NCBI GenBank assembly: GCA_017514045.1
Contig: JAFWLS010000017.1
Location: forward strand, 1-42,513
Direction of reading: 5' to 3'
Source of the DNA: Candidatus Saccharimonadota bacterium
GTDB lineage: Bacteria > Patescibacteriota > Saccharimonadia > Saccharimonadales > Saccharimonadaceae
Length of the DNA stretch: 42,513 nucleotides
The translations under genes and the position numbers were made by a program. The notes below the pieces were generated by a model. That model ran no database searches, was not told where the DNA came from, and saw only the letters and a list, made by a program, of their open reading frames with translations. This document shows positions 9,671-18,396 of the stretch, piece after piece. Numbering within the stretch: position 1 is the stretch's first letter; the number at the start of each line of letters is the position of its first letter.

Positions 9671-10696
9671 ATGGGAAAAACTATTATTGTTACTGGTGGC
9701 GCTGGTTTTATTGGCGGCAACTTTGTCTACTACATGCTAAATAAGTATCCAGACTACAAAATCATCTGTGTTGATTGTTTGACATATGCGGGCAACCTAT
9801 CCACGCTAAAAGAAGCTCTAAAGAATCCTAATTTTCGCTTCGAAAAACTAAATATTTGCGACAAGACTGGCGTCAAAAAGCTATTCGAAGAAGTTAAGCC
9901 GGACATCGTTGTTAACTTCGCCGCTGAATCTCATGTCGATCGCTCTATTGAGGGTCCAGAGGTATTTGTCGATACCAACATTAAAGGCACACAGACGCTT
10001 ATGGAAGTATGTCGCGAGCTCAACATCCCGCGCTATCATCAAGTCTCTACCGACGAGGTTTATGGAGATCTCCCACTTGACCGCCCAGATCTTTTCTTCA
10101 CCGAAACCACTCCAATTCACGCGTCTTCCCCATACTCTGCATCCAAAGCTAGCGCCGATCTACTCGTGCTTGCGTATTGCCGCACCTATAAATTCCCAGC
10201 GACTATTTCTCGCTGCTCCAACAACTACGGACCATATCATTTTCCGGAGAAACTTATCCCATTAATGATTATTAACGCCCTCGCTGATAAACCCCTCCCA
10301 GTTTATGGCGACGGATTGAATGTTCGAGATTGGCTTTACGTAGAGGATCACTGCAAAGCCATCGACCTCATCATCCATAACGGCAAAATAGGAGAGGTTT
10401 ACAATATTGGTGGCCACAACGAAATGGCGAATATCGACATCGTCAAACTGATTCTAAAGAAACTAGACAAGCCAGAATCGCTCATTACCTTCGTAGAAGA
10501 TCGTAAAGGACATGATCGACGTTACGCCATCGATCCAACCAAGATTCATGAAGAACTTGGTTGGCTCCCAGAAACCAAGTTTGCTGACGGTATCGAAAAA
10601 ACAATTGACTGGTACTTAAACCACAAAGACTGGTGGCAAGAAATAATTTCCGGAGAATATCAAAACTACTACGAAAAAATGTACGGAGGTAAGTAA
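9671..10696 (+). CDS. rfbB: dTDP-glucose 4,6-dehydratase
   Basis: RfbB/RmlB is an extended short-chain dehydrogenase/reductase that converts dTDP-glucose to dTDP-4-keto-6-deoxyglucose. The NAD-binding GGAGFIGGNFV lies at residues 7-17. Also visible are the AAESHVDRSI segment, STDEVYGDL with the catalytic Asp-Glu pair, the YSASKAS motif (YxxxK) and the NNYGPYHFPEKLIP substrate segment. The 341-residue length is normal. Its TAA overlaps the rfbD ATG by one base, which couples their translation. Confidence 0.96.
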   Translation: MGKTIIVTGGAGFIGGNFVYYMLNKYPDYKIICVDCLTYAGNLSTLKEALKNPNFRFEKLNICDKTGVKKLFEEVKPDIVVNFAAESHVDRSIEGPEVFVDTNIKGTQTLMEVCRELNIPRYHQVSTDEVYGDLPLDRPDLFFTETTPIHASSPYSASKASADLLVLAYCRTYKFPATISRCSNNYGPYHFPEKLIPLMIINALADKPLPVYGDGLNVRDWLYVEDHCKAIDLIIHNGKIGEVYNIGGHNEMANIDIVKLILKKLDKPESLITFVEDRKGHDRRYAIDPTKIHEELGWLPETKFADGIEKTIDWYLNHKDWWQEIISGEYQNYYEKMYGGK

Positions 10697-11583
10697 TGAA
10701 AGTATTTGTCACTGGCGTCTCTGGCCAGCTTGGTCATGACGTAATGCTTGAGTTAGCAAAACGGGGAATCAAAGCCATCGGCTCTGACCGTTCTGGCGAC
10801 GGTAAAGGCGAATTTGAGGTTGTTGCGCTCGACATTACCGATCGCGACGGCGTCGAAAAGACTCTGACCGGCATCCGCCCAGACGCCATTATTCACTGTG
10901 CCGCCTGGACGAATGTCGATGGTGCTGAAGACGAAAAAGCCAAACCAATTGTCAAGAAAGTAAACGTTGATGGCACTCAAAACATTGCCAATGTCGCTAA
11001 AAAGATAAATGCCAAAATGGTCTATATTTCTACAGATTATGTTTTTAATGGTCAAGGCGAACGTCCATGGCAACCGGACGATAAAGATTACGCCCCATTA
11101 AATTATTACGGAGAAACTAAACTCGGTGGAGAGCTCGCCGTTTCTCAAACTTTAGACAAATACTTTATTGTTCGTATTGCTTGGGTTTTTGGTCAAAACG
11201 GCAAGAACTTTGTCGACACTATGCTCCGTGTTGGGAAAGAACATAACGAAGTCCGGGTTGTAGATGACCAAATCGGCACACCGACATATTGCCCCGACCT
11301 AGCCCGTCTTTTAGTCGACATGATTGAGACTGAAAAATATGGTTACTATCATGCAACCAATGAAGGCGGATTTATCTCCTGGGCCGATTTTACCAAAGAG
11401 ATTTTCAAACAAGCTGGCATCGACTCAAAAGTTATCCCAGTCACGACCGAAGAGTATGGCTTATCTGTCGCTGCTCGTCCAAAAAACTCGCGCCTAGACA
11501 AAAGCAAATTGATAGAAAATGGTTTTAAGCTGCTACCAACTTGGCAAGATGCACTTTCCCGTTATTTGGAAATACACGGATAA
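10696..11583 (+). CDS. rfbD: dTDP-4-dehydrorhamnose reductase
   Basis: RfbD/RmlD performs the last step, reducing dTDP-4-keto-L-rhamnose to dTDP-L-rhamnose. The 295-residue protein has GVSGQLGHDV near the N-terminus, CAAWTNVDGAE, STDYVFNG, YYGETKLGGE (YxxxK) and the C-terminal RPKNSRLDKSKL typical of the family. The start overlaps the rfbB stop (TAATG). The operon ends at the bidirectional terminator at 11584-11615. Confidence 0.95.
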   Translation: MKVFVTGVSGQLGHDVMLELAKRGIKAIGSDRSGDGKGEFEVVALDITDRDGVEKTLTGIRPDAIIHCAAWTNVDGAEDEKAKPIVKKVNVDGTQNIANVAKKINAKMVYISTDYVFNGQGERPWQPDDKDYAPLNYYGETKLGGELAVSQTLDKYFIVRIAWVFGQNGKNFVDTMLRVGKEHNEVRVVDDQIGTPTYCPDLARLLVDMIETEKYGYYHATNEGGFISWADFTKEIFKQAGIDSKVIPVTTEEYGLSVAARPKNSRLDKSKLIENGFKLLPTWQDALSRYLEIHG

Positions 11584-11615
11584 AAAAATAACCCCCAAGT
11601 CCGGGGGTTATTTTT
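11584..11615. terminator. bidirectional rho-independent terminator
   Basis: A 13-bp A/T then C/G stem (AAATAACCCCC with GGGGGTTATTT) surrounds the loop AAGTCC and has T-runs on both strands. It closes both the rfb operon and the convergent ABC-transporter operon. The end of the ABC ATPase gene lies within its right arm. Confidence 0.9.
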
Positions 11616-12396
11616 GCTTGAACAGCTCAAGATATTTTTCGGAAACTTCTGCGGGGTCGCCGTCGTGCACGATTTTTCCTCCCTCGATCATAATTGCTCT
11701 AGTACAGAACTTCTTCACGCTATCCATTGAATGTGTGACAAGGATAATGGTCTGACCATTTTCTTTGAGTGTCGCAAAGTATTCATTGCATTTTTGTTGG
11801 AACGCCGCATCTCCTACCGCCAACACTTCATCAAGCACCAGAATATCGCCTTTTGCCCGAATTGCAATTGAAAATGCCAGACGAACCTGCATTCCGCTCG
11901 AATAGTTCTTTAGCTTCTGGTCCTGAAACTCTTTTAACTCTGCAAAGTCCCAGATGTCATCATACATGGCATCCATCTCTTTGTTAGAGAATCCTAGGAG
12001 CGCACCATTTAAATATACGTTTTCTCGTCCAGTTAAATCTGGGTTAAACCCAACTCCGAGCTCAATAAAAGGAACTAAGTTACCATTAATTAAGATCTCG
12101 CCCTTACTTGGATAATAAATCCCAGCTAGAATCTTTAGTAAAGTAGACTTTCCGCTCCCATTTCGCCCAACAATACCGACAAACTCCCCTTTCTTTATCT
12201 GGAAATTTAAACCCCTTAGTACTTTTTGGTCTTTATATCCTTTGATACCGCGAATTCGATTAAAGATCGCTTGTTTCAGGCCCCAACTACGCTCCGTGGG
12301 CAACCGGAAGCTTTTATGTAAATCCTTCACCTCGACAGCATTTTCATAATTAGGCTCGAACACTACTCTGCGTTCGCCAAGCATCCTCGTATCCAT
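11608..12396 (-). CDS. ABC transporter ATP-binding protein, polysaccharide export (Wzt/TagH-like)
   Basis: A 262-residue ATPase of the polysaccharide and teichoic-acid export class. Walker A GRNGSGKST is at residues 77-85, FIELGVGFNPDLTGRENV covers the Q-loop region, the signature SSGMQ is at 166-170, Walker B ILVLDE at 185-190, and LVTHS contains the switch histidine. The N-terminal lead-in VEVKDLHKSFRLPTERSWGLKQ is typical of the Wzt/TagH/RfbE branch. The protein stops right after the nucleotide-binding domain, so it lacks the C-terminal carbohydrate-binding domain of E. coli O8/O9a Wzt. GGAGGAGG precedes the start, which directly follows the permease stop. It should power glycan export across the membrane. 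Confidence 0.92.
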   Translation of the reverse strand: MDTRMLGERRVVFEPNYENAVEVKDLHKSFRLPTERSWGLKQAIFNRIRGIKGYKDQKVLRGLNFQIKKGEFVGIVGRNGSGKSTLLKILAGIYYPSKGEILINGNLVPFIELGVGFNPDLTGRENVYLNGALLGFSNKEMDAMYDDIWDFAELKEFQDQKLKNYSSGMQVRLAFSIAIRAKGDILVLDEVLAVGDAAFQQKCNEYFATLKENGQTIILVTHSMDSVKKFCTRAIMIEGGKIVHDGDPAEVSEKYLELFKQK

Positions 12397-13209
12397 TTAG
12401 ACCTCCTCCGCAAAGAATTTAGATTTTCGACGAAAATAAATTGCTCCAAGTACTATCACTGCAACTACAATCGCTATTGGTACCGCCATCGCTATTGGGT
12501 TGCTGAAGAAATTCCAAGTCGTCACCGTCTCGGTCGTAATCAAATTGTACCTTACGTCTTGGATAATTTGCGCGATTGGATTCAATAAAATTATCTTAGC
12601 CGCCAACTGACTCTCGTTAGCCACCATTGCAATCGGGTAGATAATAGGCACTGCATAAAACAAAGCTTGAATTAATACATCCCAAATCGACGCAACATCT
12701 CGGAATTTTACATTTATTGCGCCAAACAAGAAAGATATTCCGAGCGCTAGTAGATACAGTTCCAATACGAATACTGGCACTAACAACCAACTAAGACTTG
12801 GCGTTACGCCGTTTATCAAAGCAAAAACAACGACCACTACGAGATTGATTGCGAGATTTATCAATGCCGTGAAAGTTGTCGATGCCACTACAATGTATTT
12901 CGGAAAAGAAATCTTGCGAATCAACTCCCCTCTTGCCAACATGGCCTGTATGCCCTGACCTGTACATTCGGTAAAGAAAGACCAAAGCGTTGTACCAGTT
13001 AATAAGTATACTGGATAGTGCGGAATATCACTCCCAAATCTAAGTAACTTTGCAAACACCACATATAGAATCGCAAACATCATAAGAGGGCGGAGTAGTG
13101 CCCAAAGATAACCCAAAACTGAACCCTGGTAACGAAGCTTAAAATCGGTCTTCGTCAATTCCTTTAGTAGGATTCGATTCTTGCGATAAAAAATATTCGG
13201 AATAATCAT
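12397..13209 (-). CDS. ABC-2 type polysaccharide export permease (Wzm/TagG-like)
   Basis: A 270-residue permease with six hydrophobic segments and the conserved N-terminal DFKLRYQGSVLGYLWALLRP of the TagG/Wzm/RfbA permease family. VKFRDVASIWDVLIQALFYAVPIIYP is also conserved in this group. It works with the ATPase gene immediately downstream (their TAA and ATG abut) to move a finished lipid-linked polysaccharide to the outside. An extended -10 box lies 6 bases before its ATG, so the pair can be transcribed separately from galE upstream. Confidence 0.92.
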   Translation of the reverse strand: MIIPNIFYRKNRILLKELTKTDFKLRYQGSVLGYLWALLRPLMMFAILYVVFAKLLRFGSDIPHYPVYLLTGTTLWSFFTECTGQGIQAMLARGELIRKISFPKYIVVASTTFTALINLAINLVVVVVFALINGVTPSLSWLLVPVFVLELYLLALGISFLFGAINVKFRDVASIWDVLIQALFYAVPIIYPIAMVANESQLAAKIILLNPIAQIIQDVRYNLITTETVTTWNFFSNPIAMAVPIAIVVAVIVLGAIYFRRKSKFFAEEV

Positions 13210-13215
13210 AAGACT

Positions 13216-13221
13216 ATTTTA
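13216..13221 (-). promoter_or_regulatory. extended -10 promoter of the ABC exporter operon, predicted leaderless
   Basis: TATGGTAAAAT reads on the minus strand, with 6 bases between the box and the ATG at 13209. It lies between the galE stop and the permease start. Confidence 0.55.
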
Positions 13222-13228
13222 CCATAAT

Positions 13229-14233
13229 CTACTCGAGATTATTTAAATATCTCAACGTGTCCCTTATGGCGTCTTCAGATGTAAGTTCTGTTTTCCAACC
13301 CAGTTCTGTCAAAGCAAGCGCAGGATCAGCGCAGAGGACTGGCAGATCGCCAGGTCTTCGCGCTCCGACCTCCTTCGGTAATGGGCGCCCAGACAATCTT
13401 TCAAAAGCATTCACAATTTCAAAAACAGATGTCGCCTTACCGCTCCCCAAATTATATATAGAAACACCAGGTTTGCTATGTTCAAGAGCGGCTAAATGAC
13501 CCTTTGCTAAATCTGTCACATGAATAAAATCTCGTTCGCAGCTACCATCTCTAGTCGCATAATCATCACCATAGATTATGAGCTTCTCTAGCTTTCCTTG
13601 GTAAACTTTCATCACGATCGGCATTAGATTATTCGGGATTCCGTTCGGGTCTTCACCAATCAACCCAGACTGATCTGCTCCTACTGGATTAAAATACCGC
13701 AGGATCGTCGCTTCCATATTCGGATTTGCTGCGGAAACATCTTTAATGATTTGCTCAATCATTGCTTTAGTCCATCCATATGGATTTGTTATGCCAACTC
13801 CAGTAGTCATTGTTTCCATTAAGTGTGCCGAGTCGACACCCTTATCACCATAGACTGTCGCCGAAGAGGAAAACACTAATCTTATCGTTCCGGTCTCATT
13901 CATCGCTTTAAGTAAGTTTATCGTACCGTAAATATTATTCTCATAATATTCCAGAGGTTTCTCAACGCTTTCACTCACTGCTTTCATTCCAGCCAGGTGG
14001 ATTACTGCATCAAATTTCGAGCTTTGTAACACTTCCAACGTCTTGTCGTAATCAAGCAAATCAGCTTTATGAAATCTCGGTTTTGTTCCCACTATTTTCT
14101 CAATTTTGTCCAGAACTTCTACCTTTGAGTTAAATAGATTATCAAGAATGTCTACTGTATGCCCACGCTTTATGAGCTCTACTACGACATGCGACCCAAT
14201 GTAGCCAGTACCACCAGTTACTAATATATTCAT
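13229..14233 (-). CDS. galE: UDP-glucose 4-epimerase
   Basis: GalE interconverts UDP-glucose and UDP-galactose (or the N-acetyl forms) and supplies precursors to the glycan locus. The 334-residue protein has the NAD-binding GGTGYIGSHV (residues 7-16), HLAGMKAVSES, FSSSATVYG, the YGWTKAM motif (YxxxK), LRYFNPVGAD and GDYATRDGSCERDFIHV, all characteristic of GalE. It has its own leaderless-type promoter and is divergent from the WbaP-like gene. Confidence 0.95.
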   Translation of the reverse strand: MNILVTGGTGYIGSHVVVELIKRGHTVDILDNLFNSKVEVLDKIEKIVGTKPRFHKADLLDYDKTLEVLQSSKFDAVIHLAGMKAVSESVEKPLEYYENNIYGTINLLKAMNETGTIRLVFSSSATVYGDKGVDSAHLMETMTTGVGITNPYGWTKAMIEQIIKDVSAANPNMEATILRYFNPVGADQSGLIGEDPNGIPNNLMPIVMKVYQGKLEKLIIYGDDYATRDGSCERDFIHVTDLAKGHLAALEHSKPGVSIYNLGSGKATSVFEIVNAFERLSGRPLPKEVGARRPGDLPVLCADPALALTELGWKTELTSEDAIRDTLRYLNNLE

Positions 14234-14239
14234 ACCAAC

Positions 14240-14245
14240 ATTATA
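14240..14245 (-). promoter_or_regulatory. extended -10 promoter of galE, predicted leaderless
   Basis: TATGATATAAT on the minus strand ends 6 bases before the galE ATG. No ribosome binding site fits between them. Confidence 0.6.
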
Positions 14246-14289
14246 TCATAAGCAGGCCTATGCTCTGTCCTCATATATAATATATATGG

Positions 14290-14295
14290 TATAAT
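14290..14295 (+). promoter_or_regulatory. extended -10 promoter of the WbaP-like operon, predicted leaderless
   Basis: TATGGTATAAT is followed by 8 bases and then the ATG at 14304. The region between is A/T only, with no Shine-Dalgarno sequence. Confidence 0.6.
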
Positions 14296-14303
14296 AATTA
14301 TAT

Positions 14304-15728
14304 ATGAAAAAGGAGTCAGCGTTCCTCTCCAGGGTGTTGTTGGTATTTGGTGATCTTCTAGCCATCGCTTTTTCATTCGTCTTTGCATATTATTTTCGCA
14401 CCCATCTAGATAGGCGTCCTTATTTCTTCGAATCAGATATTGCTGGCTTCATTTTTGAGGTGAGCTTTCTGATACCCATCTGGATTATTATTCTCGCCAC
14501 CCTTGGTCTTTATTCCAAAAGTATCCTCGCTCGCAGTGCTCGCGGCAAAGAAATCTCTCGCCTCTTTGTAGCCTCACTAGTCGGTATGATGTCGATTATT
14601 ACCATTGATTTCTTCGGGTCTGGCGACCTCTTTCCGGTCCGCACCATCGCCATCTACACCTTTGCTTTCTGCCTCTTCTTCTTAACCCTAAATCGTTCTA
14701 TTTTTCGACTTATTCGCGATATTCGTTTTCGTCGTGGGCATGGCACGCTTCGTGCTGTCGTCATAGGGAACAACAAAAACACCGACTATCTTACGGACTA
14801 TATTTCTGCTACTCCAGAATCTGGGTACCAGCTAGTAGGGATCGTAGCTTCTCGTAAATATTTTCCTAAAGATTTAGTCAGTAAGCAATACGCTTCGCTC
14901 AAAGATGCTATTCGCAAGACCAAACCTGATGTGATCTTCCAAACCGATGAGCGTCAAACAGAATACGTTTACCAACAATCTGTTAATCGCCACATAATTT
15001 ATTATTTTGTCCCAAGCGAGTCAGCTCTTTCGTCACAACTTGGCGAACTAGAGCTAGTAGGGAATACCCCCATTCTTCGTGTTAATGTCACTCCACTGAG
15101 CGGCAACTCTCGTTACGCGAAACGATTCTTCGATATCTTCTTTGGCTCAATCGCGCTAATTCTTGCCATTATCCCCATGGCGGTTATATGGCTAATCGTC
15201 AAGCTCTCCAATATTAAATCCCCGGCTATTTATTCTGAATATCGTTTATCTCAATATAATCGTAAATTTAAGATTTATAAGTTTCGTTCTATGAAGCCAG
15301 AATATTCTGGCATGTCTCCAGAAGAAGCCTTTAAGAAGATGAGACGCCCGGAACTAATAAAAAAATATCGCAAGAATGGTGACTATCTCAAAGATGACCC
15401 GCGCATTACCAAGATAGGCCACTTCATCCGCAAAACTTCACTAGATGAACTACCGCAGCTTTGGAACGTTGTGCGTGGTGACATCTCACTTGTAGGTCCA
15501 CGCGCCCTTGTTCCTGGCGAACTAAAGACCTATGGCGATCGTTCGCTTCTTCTCACAGTTAAATCTGGGCTTACTGGCCTCGCACAAGTCTCTGGCCGTC
15601 GCAATCTCTCTTTCGAAGAGCGACGCTCTTTAGATCTCTATTACATTAAGAACTGGTCTTTAAGCCGAGATTTCCAGATTCTTCTTCGCACCATTAAAGC
15701 TGTCTTTCGTCGCGAAGGAGCCAAATAG
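14304..15728 (+). CDS. polyprenyl-phosphate sugar-phosphate transferase (WbaP/WcaJ-like)
   Basis: A 474-residue initiating sugar-phosphate transferase that loads the first sugar phosphate onto undecaprenyl phosphate. It has four N-terminal membrane helices, a Rossmann-like middle domain (about 145-250) and a C-terminal catalytic domain starting with KRFFDIFFGS near 275. The conserved KIYKFRSM, DPRITKIGHFIRKTSLDELPQ and GDISLVGPRAL motifs of bacterial sugar transferases are intact. It heads an operon with a GT4 glycosyltransferase and an O-antigen ligase-like protein; its TAG overlaps the GTG start of the next gene. It probably starts glycan assembly for this locus. Confidence 0.93.
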   Translation: MKKESAFLSRVLLVFGDLLAIAFSFVFAYYFRTHLDRRPYFFESDIAGFIFEVSFLIPIWIIILATLGLYSKSILARSARGKEISRLFVASLVGMMSIITIDFFGSGDLFPVRTIAIYTFAFCLFFLTLNRSIFRLIRDIRFRRGHGTLRAVVIGNNKNTDYLTDYISATPESGYQLVGIVASRKYFPKDLVSKQYASLKDAIRKTKPDVIFQTDERQTEYVYQQSVNRHIIYYFVPSESALSSQLGELELVGNTPILRVNVTPLSGNSRYAKRFFDIFFGSIALILAIIPMAVIWLIVKLSNIKSPAIYSEYRLSQYNRKFKIYKFRSMKPEYSGMSPEEAFKKMRRPELIKKYRKNGDYLKDDPRITKIGHFIRKTSLDELPQLWNVVRGDISLVGPRALVPGELKTYGDRSLLLTVKSGLTGLAQVSGRRNLSFEERRSLDLYYIKNWSLSRDFQILLRTIKAVFRREGAK

Positions 15729-16921
15729 TGAAAGTAGCCATCGTCTGTGACTGGCTTGTATCTGTAGGAGGCGCCGAACGTGTTCTTCGTTCCATTTGCG
15801 ATTTATTTCCGGATGCCCCTATTTATACGTCTCAATACAATAAAAAGGGAATTGATTGGTTTAATGACCGCGAGGTCCATGTTGGTTGGCTCCAAATATT
15901 CCCGTCTTGCTTCCGACGATTTATTGGCCCATTAAGGCAGAGATACTTTAGCCGTCTCGATCTATCGAATTACGACGTGATTATATCGGTTACTGGCGCA
16001 GAAGCGAAGGCTGTCAAAAAGGGAAAGGCTATTCATTTTTGCTACTGCCACGTCCCCACGCAATACTACTGGGGAATGAAAGACGATTACATTAAGAATC
16101 CTGGCTTTGGTATATTAAATCCGATTGTTCGTTTAGGCCTCAAAGCCTTCCTTCCGCCATTAAGAAAAGCCGACTATGAATCAGCGCAACGCCCAGACGA
16201 ATTCATTACTATCTCTACCTACGCTCAACAACAGATTAAAGACGCCTACGATAGGGAATCGACTATCATCAATCCACCAGTGGCGGTGGAAAAGTTTTCC
16301 ACAAGGGAATTTTCCACAGGCAGGGAAACAATAAAACAGCAAAAAAGTCAATATTACGGAACCGAACACAAAAACCATAAAATGACAAAAAGTCAAGAAA
16401 ACACTTCTCGTCACGGCTTTGTTACGACTTCTCGTCAAGTCACTTGGAAACGGCTCGACCTTGCAGTTAAGGCCTGCTTACGACTTGGTGTTCCACTTAC
16501 TATTATTGGCGAAGGTCCTGAGCATAAAAACCTTGTGAAGCTCGCTAATGGCTCGAAGCTCATCACATTTGTGCCACTCGCCGACCAGCCAACTATCAAG
16601 CGCTATCTAGAGCAGTCCGAAGGCTTCATCTTCCCGTCGCTCGAACCATTTGGAATTGCTCCCGTCGAAGCTCTCGCCTGTGGTTGCCCGGTTATAGCCT
16701 ACGGCAAAGGCGGCGCTCTAGATTACGTAGAAGACGGTAAAAATGGTGTCCTTTTCGATAGACAATCCATTGGATCGTTGTGTAGAGCCATTCAACATTT
16801 TCAGACGTTAAAATTTGACGATGACAAAGTTCGAAAATCCGCACTCCCATTTTCAGAAAAGAATTTTCAAGACAAGCTCAAGAACTTTATTTTAAAAAAA
16901 ATTAAATCCAAGGAGGTTTAA
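15728..16921 (+). CDS. GT4 glycosyltransferase with an unusual linker insertion
   Basis: A 397-residue GT-B enzyme of family 4. The N-terminal domain has MKVAIVCDWLVSVGGAERVL and CYCHVPTQYYWG; the C-terminal domain has GFVTTSRQVTWKRLDLAV, IIGEGPEH, PSLEPFGIAPVEALACGCPV (the donor-binding E..E region) and YVEDGKNGVLF. GTG is the start: it overlaps the previous stop and an AAGGAG site lies upstream. Between INPPVAVEKF and GFVTTSR lies a polar insertion of about 40 residues (191-230) that the family does not normally have. It contains a repeated FST triplet and is rich in Lys, Gln, Thr and His. The insertion is in the interdomain hinge, so the active site should be unaffected. Confidence 0.88.
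   Translation: MKVAIVCDWLVSVGGAERVLRSICDLFPDAPIYTSQYNKKGIDWFNDREVHVGWLQIFPSCFRRFIGPLRQRYFSRLDLSNYDVIISVTGAEAKAVKKGKAIHFCYCHVPTQYYWGMKDDYIKNPGFGILNPIVRLGLKAFLPPLRKADYESAQRPDEFITISTYAQQQIKDAYDRESTIINPPVAVEKFSTREFSTGRETIKQQKSQYYGTEHKNHKMTKSQENTSRHGFVTTSRQVTWKRLDLAVKACLRLGVPLTIIGEGPEHKNLVKLANGSKLITFVPLADQPTIKRYLEQSEGFIFPSLEPFGIAPVEALACGCPVIAYGKGGALDYVEDGKNGVLFDRQSIGSLCRAIQHFQTLKFDDDKVRKSALPFSEKNFQDKLKNFILKKIKSKEV
16298..16417 (+). repeat. repeat-rich insertion inside the GT4 gene
   Basis: TTTTCCACA occurs at 16295-16303 and 16310-16318, in frame (15 bases apart). AAAAAGTCAA occurs twice, near 16344 and 16387. ACTTCTCGTCA occurs at 16403-16413 and 16426-16436. These short repeats mark a segment that encodes the hinge insertion and looks recently expanded. 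Confidence 0.6.
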
Positions 16922-16923
16922 TT

Positions 16924-18396
16924 ATGCCGTCATCCAAGACCCAAGCGATTCCCTCCAAGCCTTCATTTTTATTCAAGATACGTCTTGCTCTTATCTATTC
17001 CTTCCCTGTTGTCCTCTTCTGTTCCTATTATCCAGTTATCCCCATCGTCTCTACCGCATCCACCAATTATGAATTATCTCTACCCCTGATATGGCTCCTT
17101 CTCTTCTCTGTTCTCTCTCTAAAAGATTTCCTAATTGCCATATATAATATATATAAGAAACACCGCCTGTATCTTTCGGGACTCCTTTTTCCTATCTATC
17201 TTTCCGCTTCAGCAATTTGGAGTATTAACCACCTCCGTGCTGTCATGACCGCCGGTATCCTATGGTGCATCATTATCACTAGCGTCACTTTATTTACGGT
17301 CTTTAGGCCAAATAAAGCCTTTAGTAAAACAAGATTTTTCAAAATACTCTTCTATTCTACCGCCATCTTCTGTGGCCTTTGCTGGCTTCAGTCTATTCTC
17401 GATTGTTTTGAGGTCGACCGTAGCATCACACTTCTTTGTAGAGGCTGTGTGTCTTACTCGTTCGGCTTTCCTCATCCATCCGGCTTAGCTATCGAACCGC
17501 AATTTATGGGCAACCTCCTTCTTGCGCCCACGCTCGCTGCAATCTACTTTTGGGCCAGAGCTCACTCTAAGACTAACGACAACGTGCCATTCAGTTCCAG
17601 AAGCCTACTGTTCTTCTCCTTGCTATTATCCTGCACGCTATTCTTTACTTTTTCTCGCGGAGCCATTTATTCATTCTTTGTTGCCTTTATTGTCCTTTTC
17701 TTTGTTTCGATAATTAGGTTACGACAAAAAGAATTCTGGAAGACCCTGCCGCTTATCTTTTTTAGTCTTATTTTCACGCTACTCATGCAAGGTGCGTTCT
17801 CTGCTGCATCCTACACTGATAGTACCTTCCTTGGTGGCATCGAAAAATCGATTTCTCAAATGACTCTCGGAAAAATTAACCTTCATCTGGAAACGAAGAA
17901 CCCATCCAGTAATAGCTCAGAAGACGCGCCCGAAACGAAGCCAGAAGCACCTGTTTTTGATGGCTATGTTGAAGAATCCACCAACACCAGGATGCGGTTC
18001 AACCGCATCGCTTTAGAACTCTCATCTAGGACCCCTAGCTCCGCCGCTTTTGGTTACGGGCTTGGCTCGGCCGGAGAAATCATGTATAAAGAAGGGAAAA
18101 CTGCCTCAGCCTACGAACTAATCCAGAACGAATATCTTTCCCTCCTCCTTGAGACTGGCATTTTTGGCCTTCTTCTTGCCGTGCTTATGATCGCTATTAT
18201 TATCAGAGCCGCAAAAAAGTTTACTCACCCATACCACTATCTTCTAGGCAGCATCATTCTTAGCTTCCTCTTCTCACTCCTGTTCTTCTCTGGCCTCCCC
18301 AACGCCATGCATCTTTATCTATTCCCCGTATTCTTTTTGACTATTCTTCCGCTACCTGCTCAGTCACTTCGGAGTCATTCTTCTTCTCGCGCTTAG
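16924..18396 (+). CDS. O-antigen ligase/polymerase-like membrane protein
   Basis: A 490-residue polytopic membrane protein with about 12 hydrophobic segments and the FTFSRGAIYS motif of the WaaL/Wzy (O-antigen ligase) superfamily. A large, polar external loop lies between about residues 300 and 365, followed by NEYLSLLLETGIFGLLLAVL, also typical. Such proteins polymerise glycan repeats or transfer a lipid-linked glycan onto an acceptor. An AAGGAGG ribosome binding site lies in the 2-base gap after the GT4 gene. As export here is of ABC type, ligation to a lipid or protein is at least as likely as polymerisation. The 3' end overlaps the convergent GtrA-like gene by 56 bases. Confidence 0.82.
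   Translation: MPSSKTQAIPSKPSFLFKIRLALIYSFPVVLFCSYYPVIPIVSTASTNYELSLPLIWLLLFSVLSLKDFLIAIYNIYKKHRLYLSGLLFPIYLSASAIWSINHLRAVMTAGILWCIIITSVTLFTVFRPNKAFSKTRFFKILFYSTAIFCGLCWLQSILDCFEVDRSITLLCRGCVSYSFGFPHPSGLAIEPQFMGNLLLAPTLAAIYFWARAHSKTNDNVPFSSRSLLFFSLLLSCTLFFTFSRGAIYSFFVAFIVLFFVSIIRLRQKEFWKTLPLIFFSLIFTLLMQGAFSAASYTDSTFLGGIEKSISQMTLGKINLHLETKNPSSNSSEDAPETKPEAPVFDGYVEESTNTRMRFNRIALELSSRTPSSAAFGYGLGSAGEIMYKEGKTASAYELIQNEYLSLLLETGIFGLLLAVLMIAIIIRAAKKFTHPYHYLLGSIILSFLFSLLFFSGLPNAMHLYLFPVFFLTILPLPAQSLRSHSSSRA

Noticed and set aside
16295-16318. Two TTTTCCACA copies resembling relaxed DnaA boxes
   Set aside because: They lie inside a glycosyltransferase gene as part of an in-frame repeat, without an AT-rich unwinding region or dnaA/dnaN nearby.
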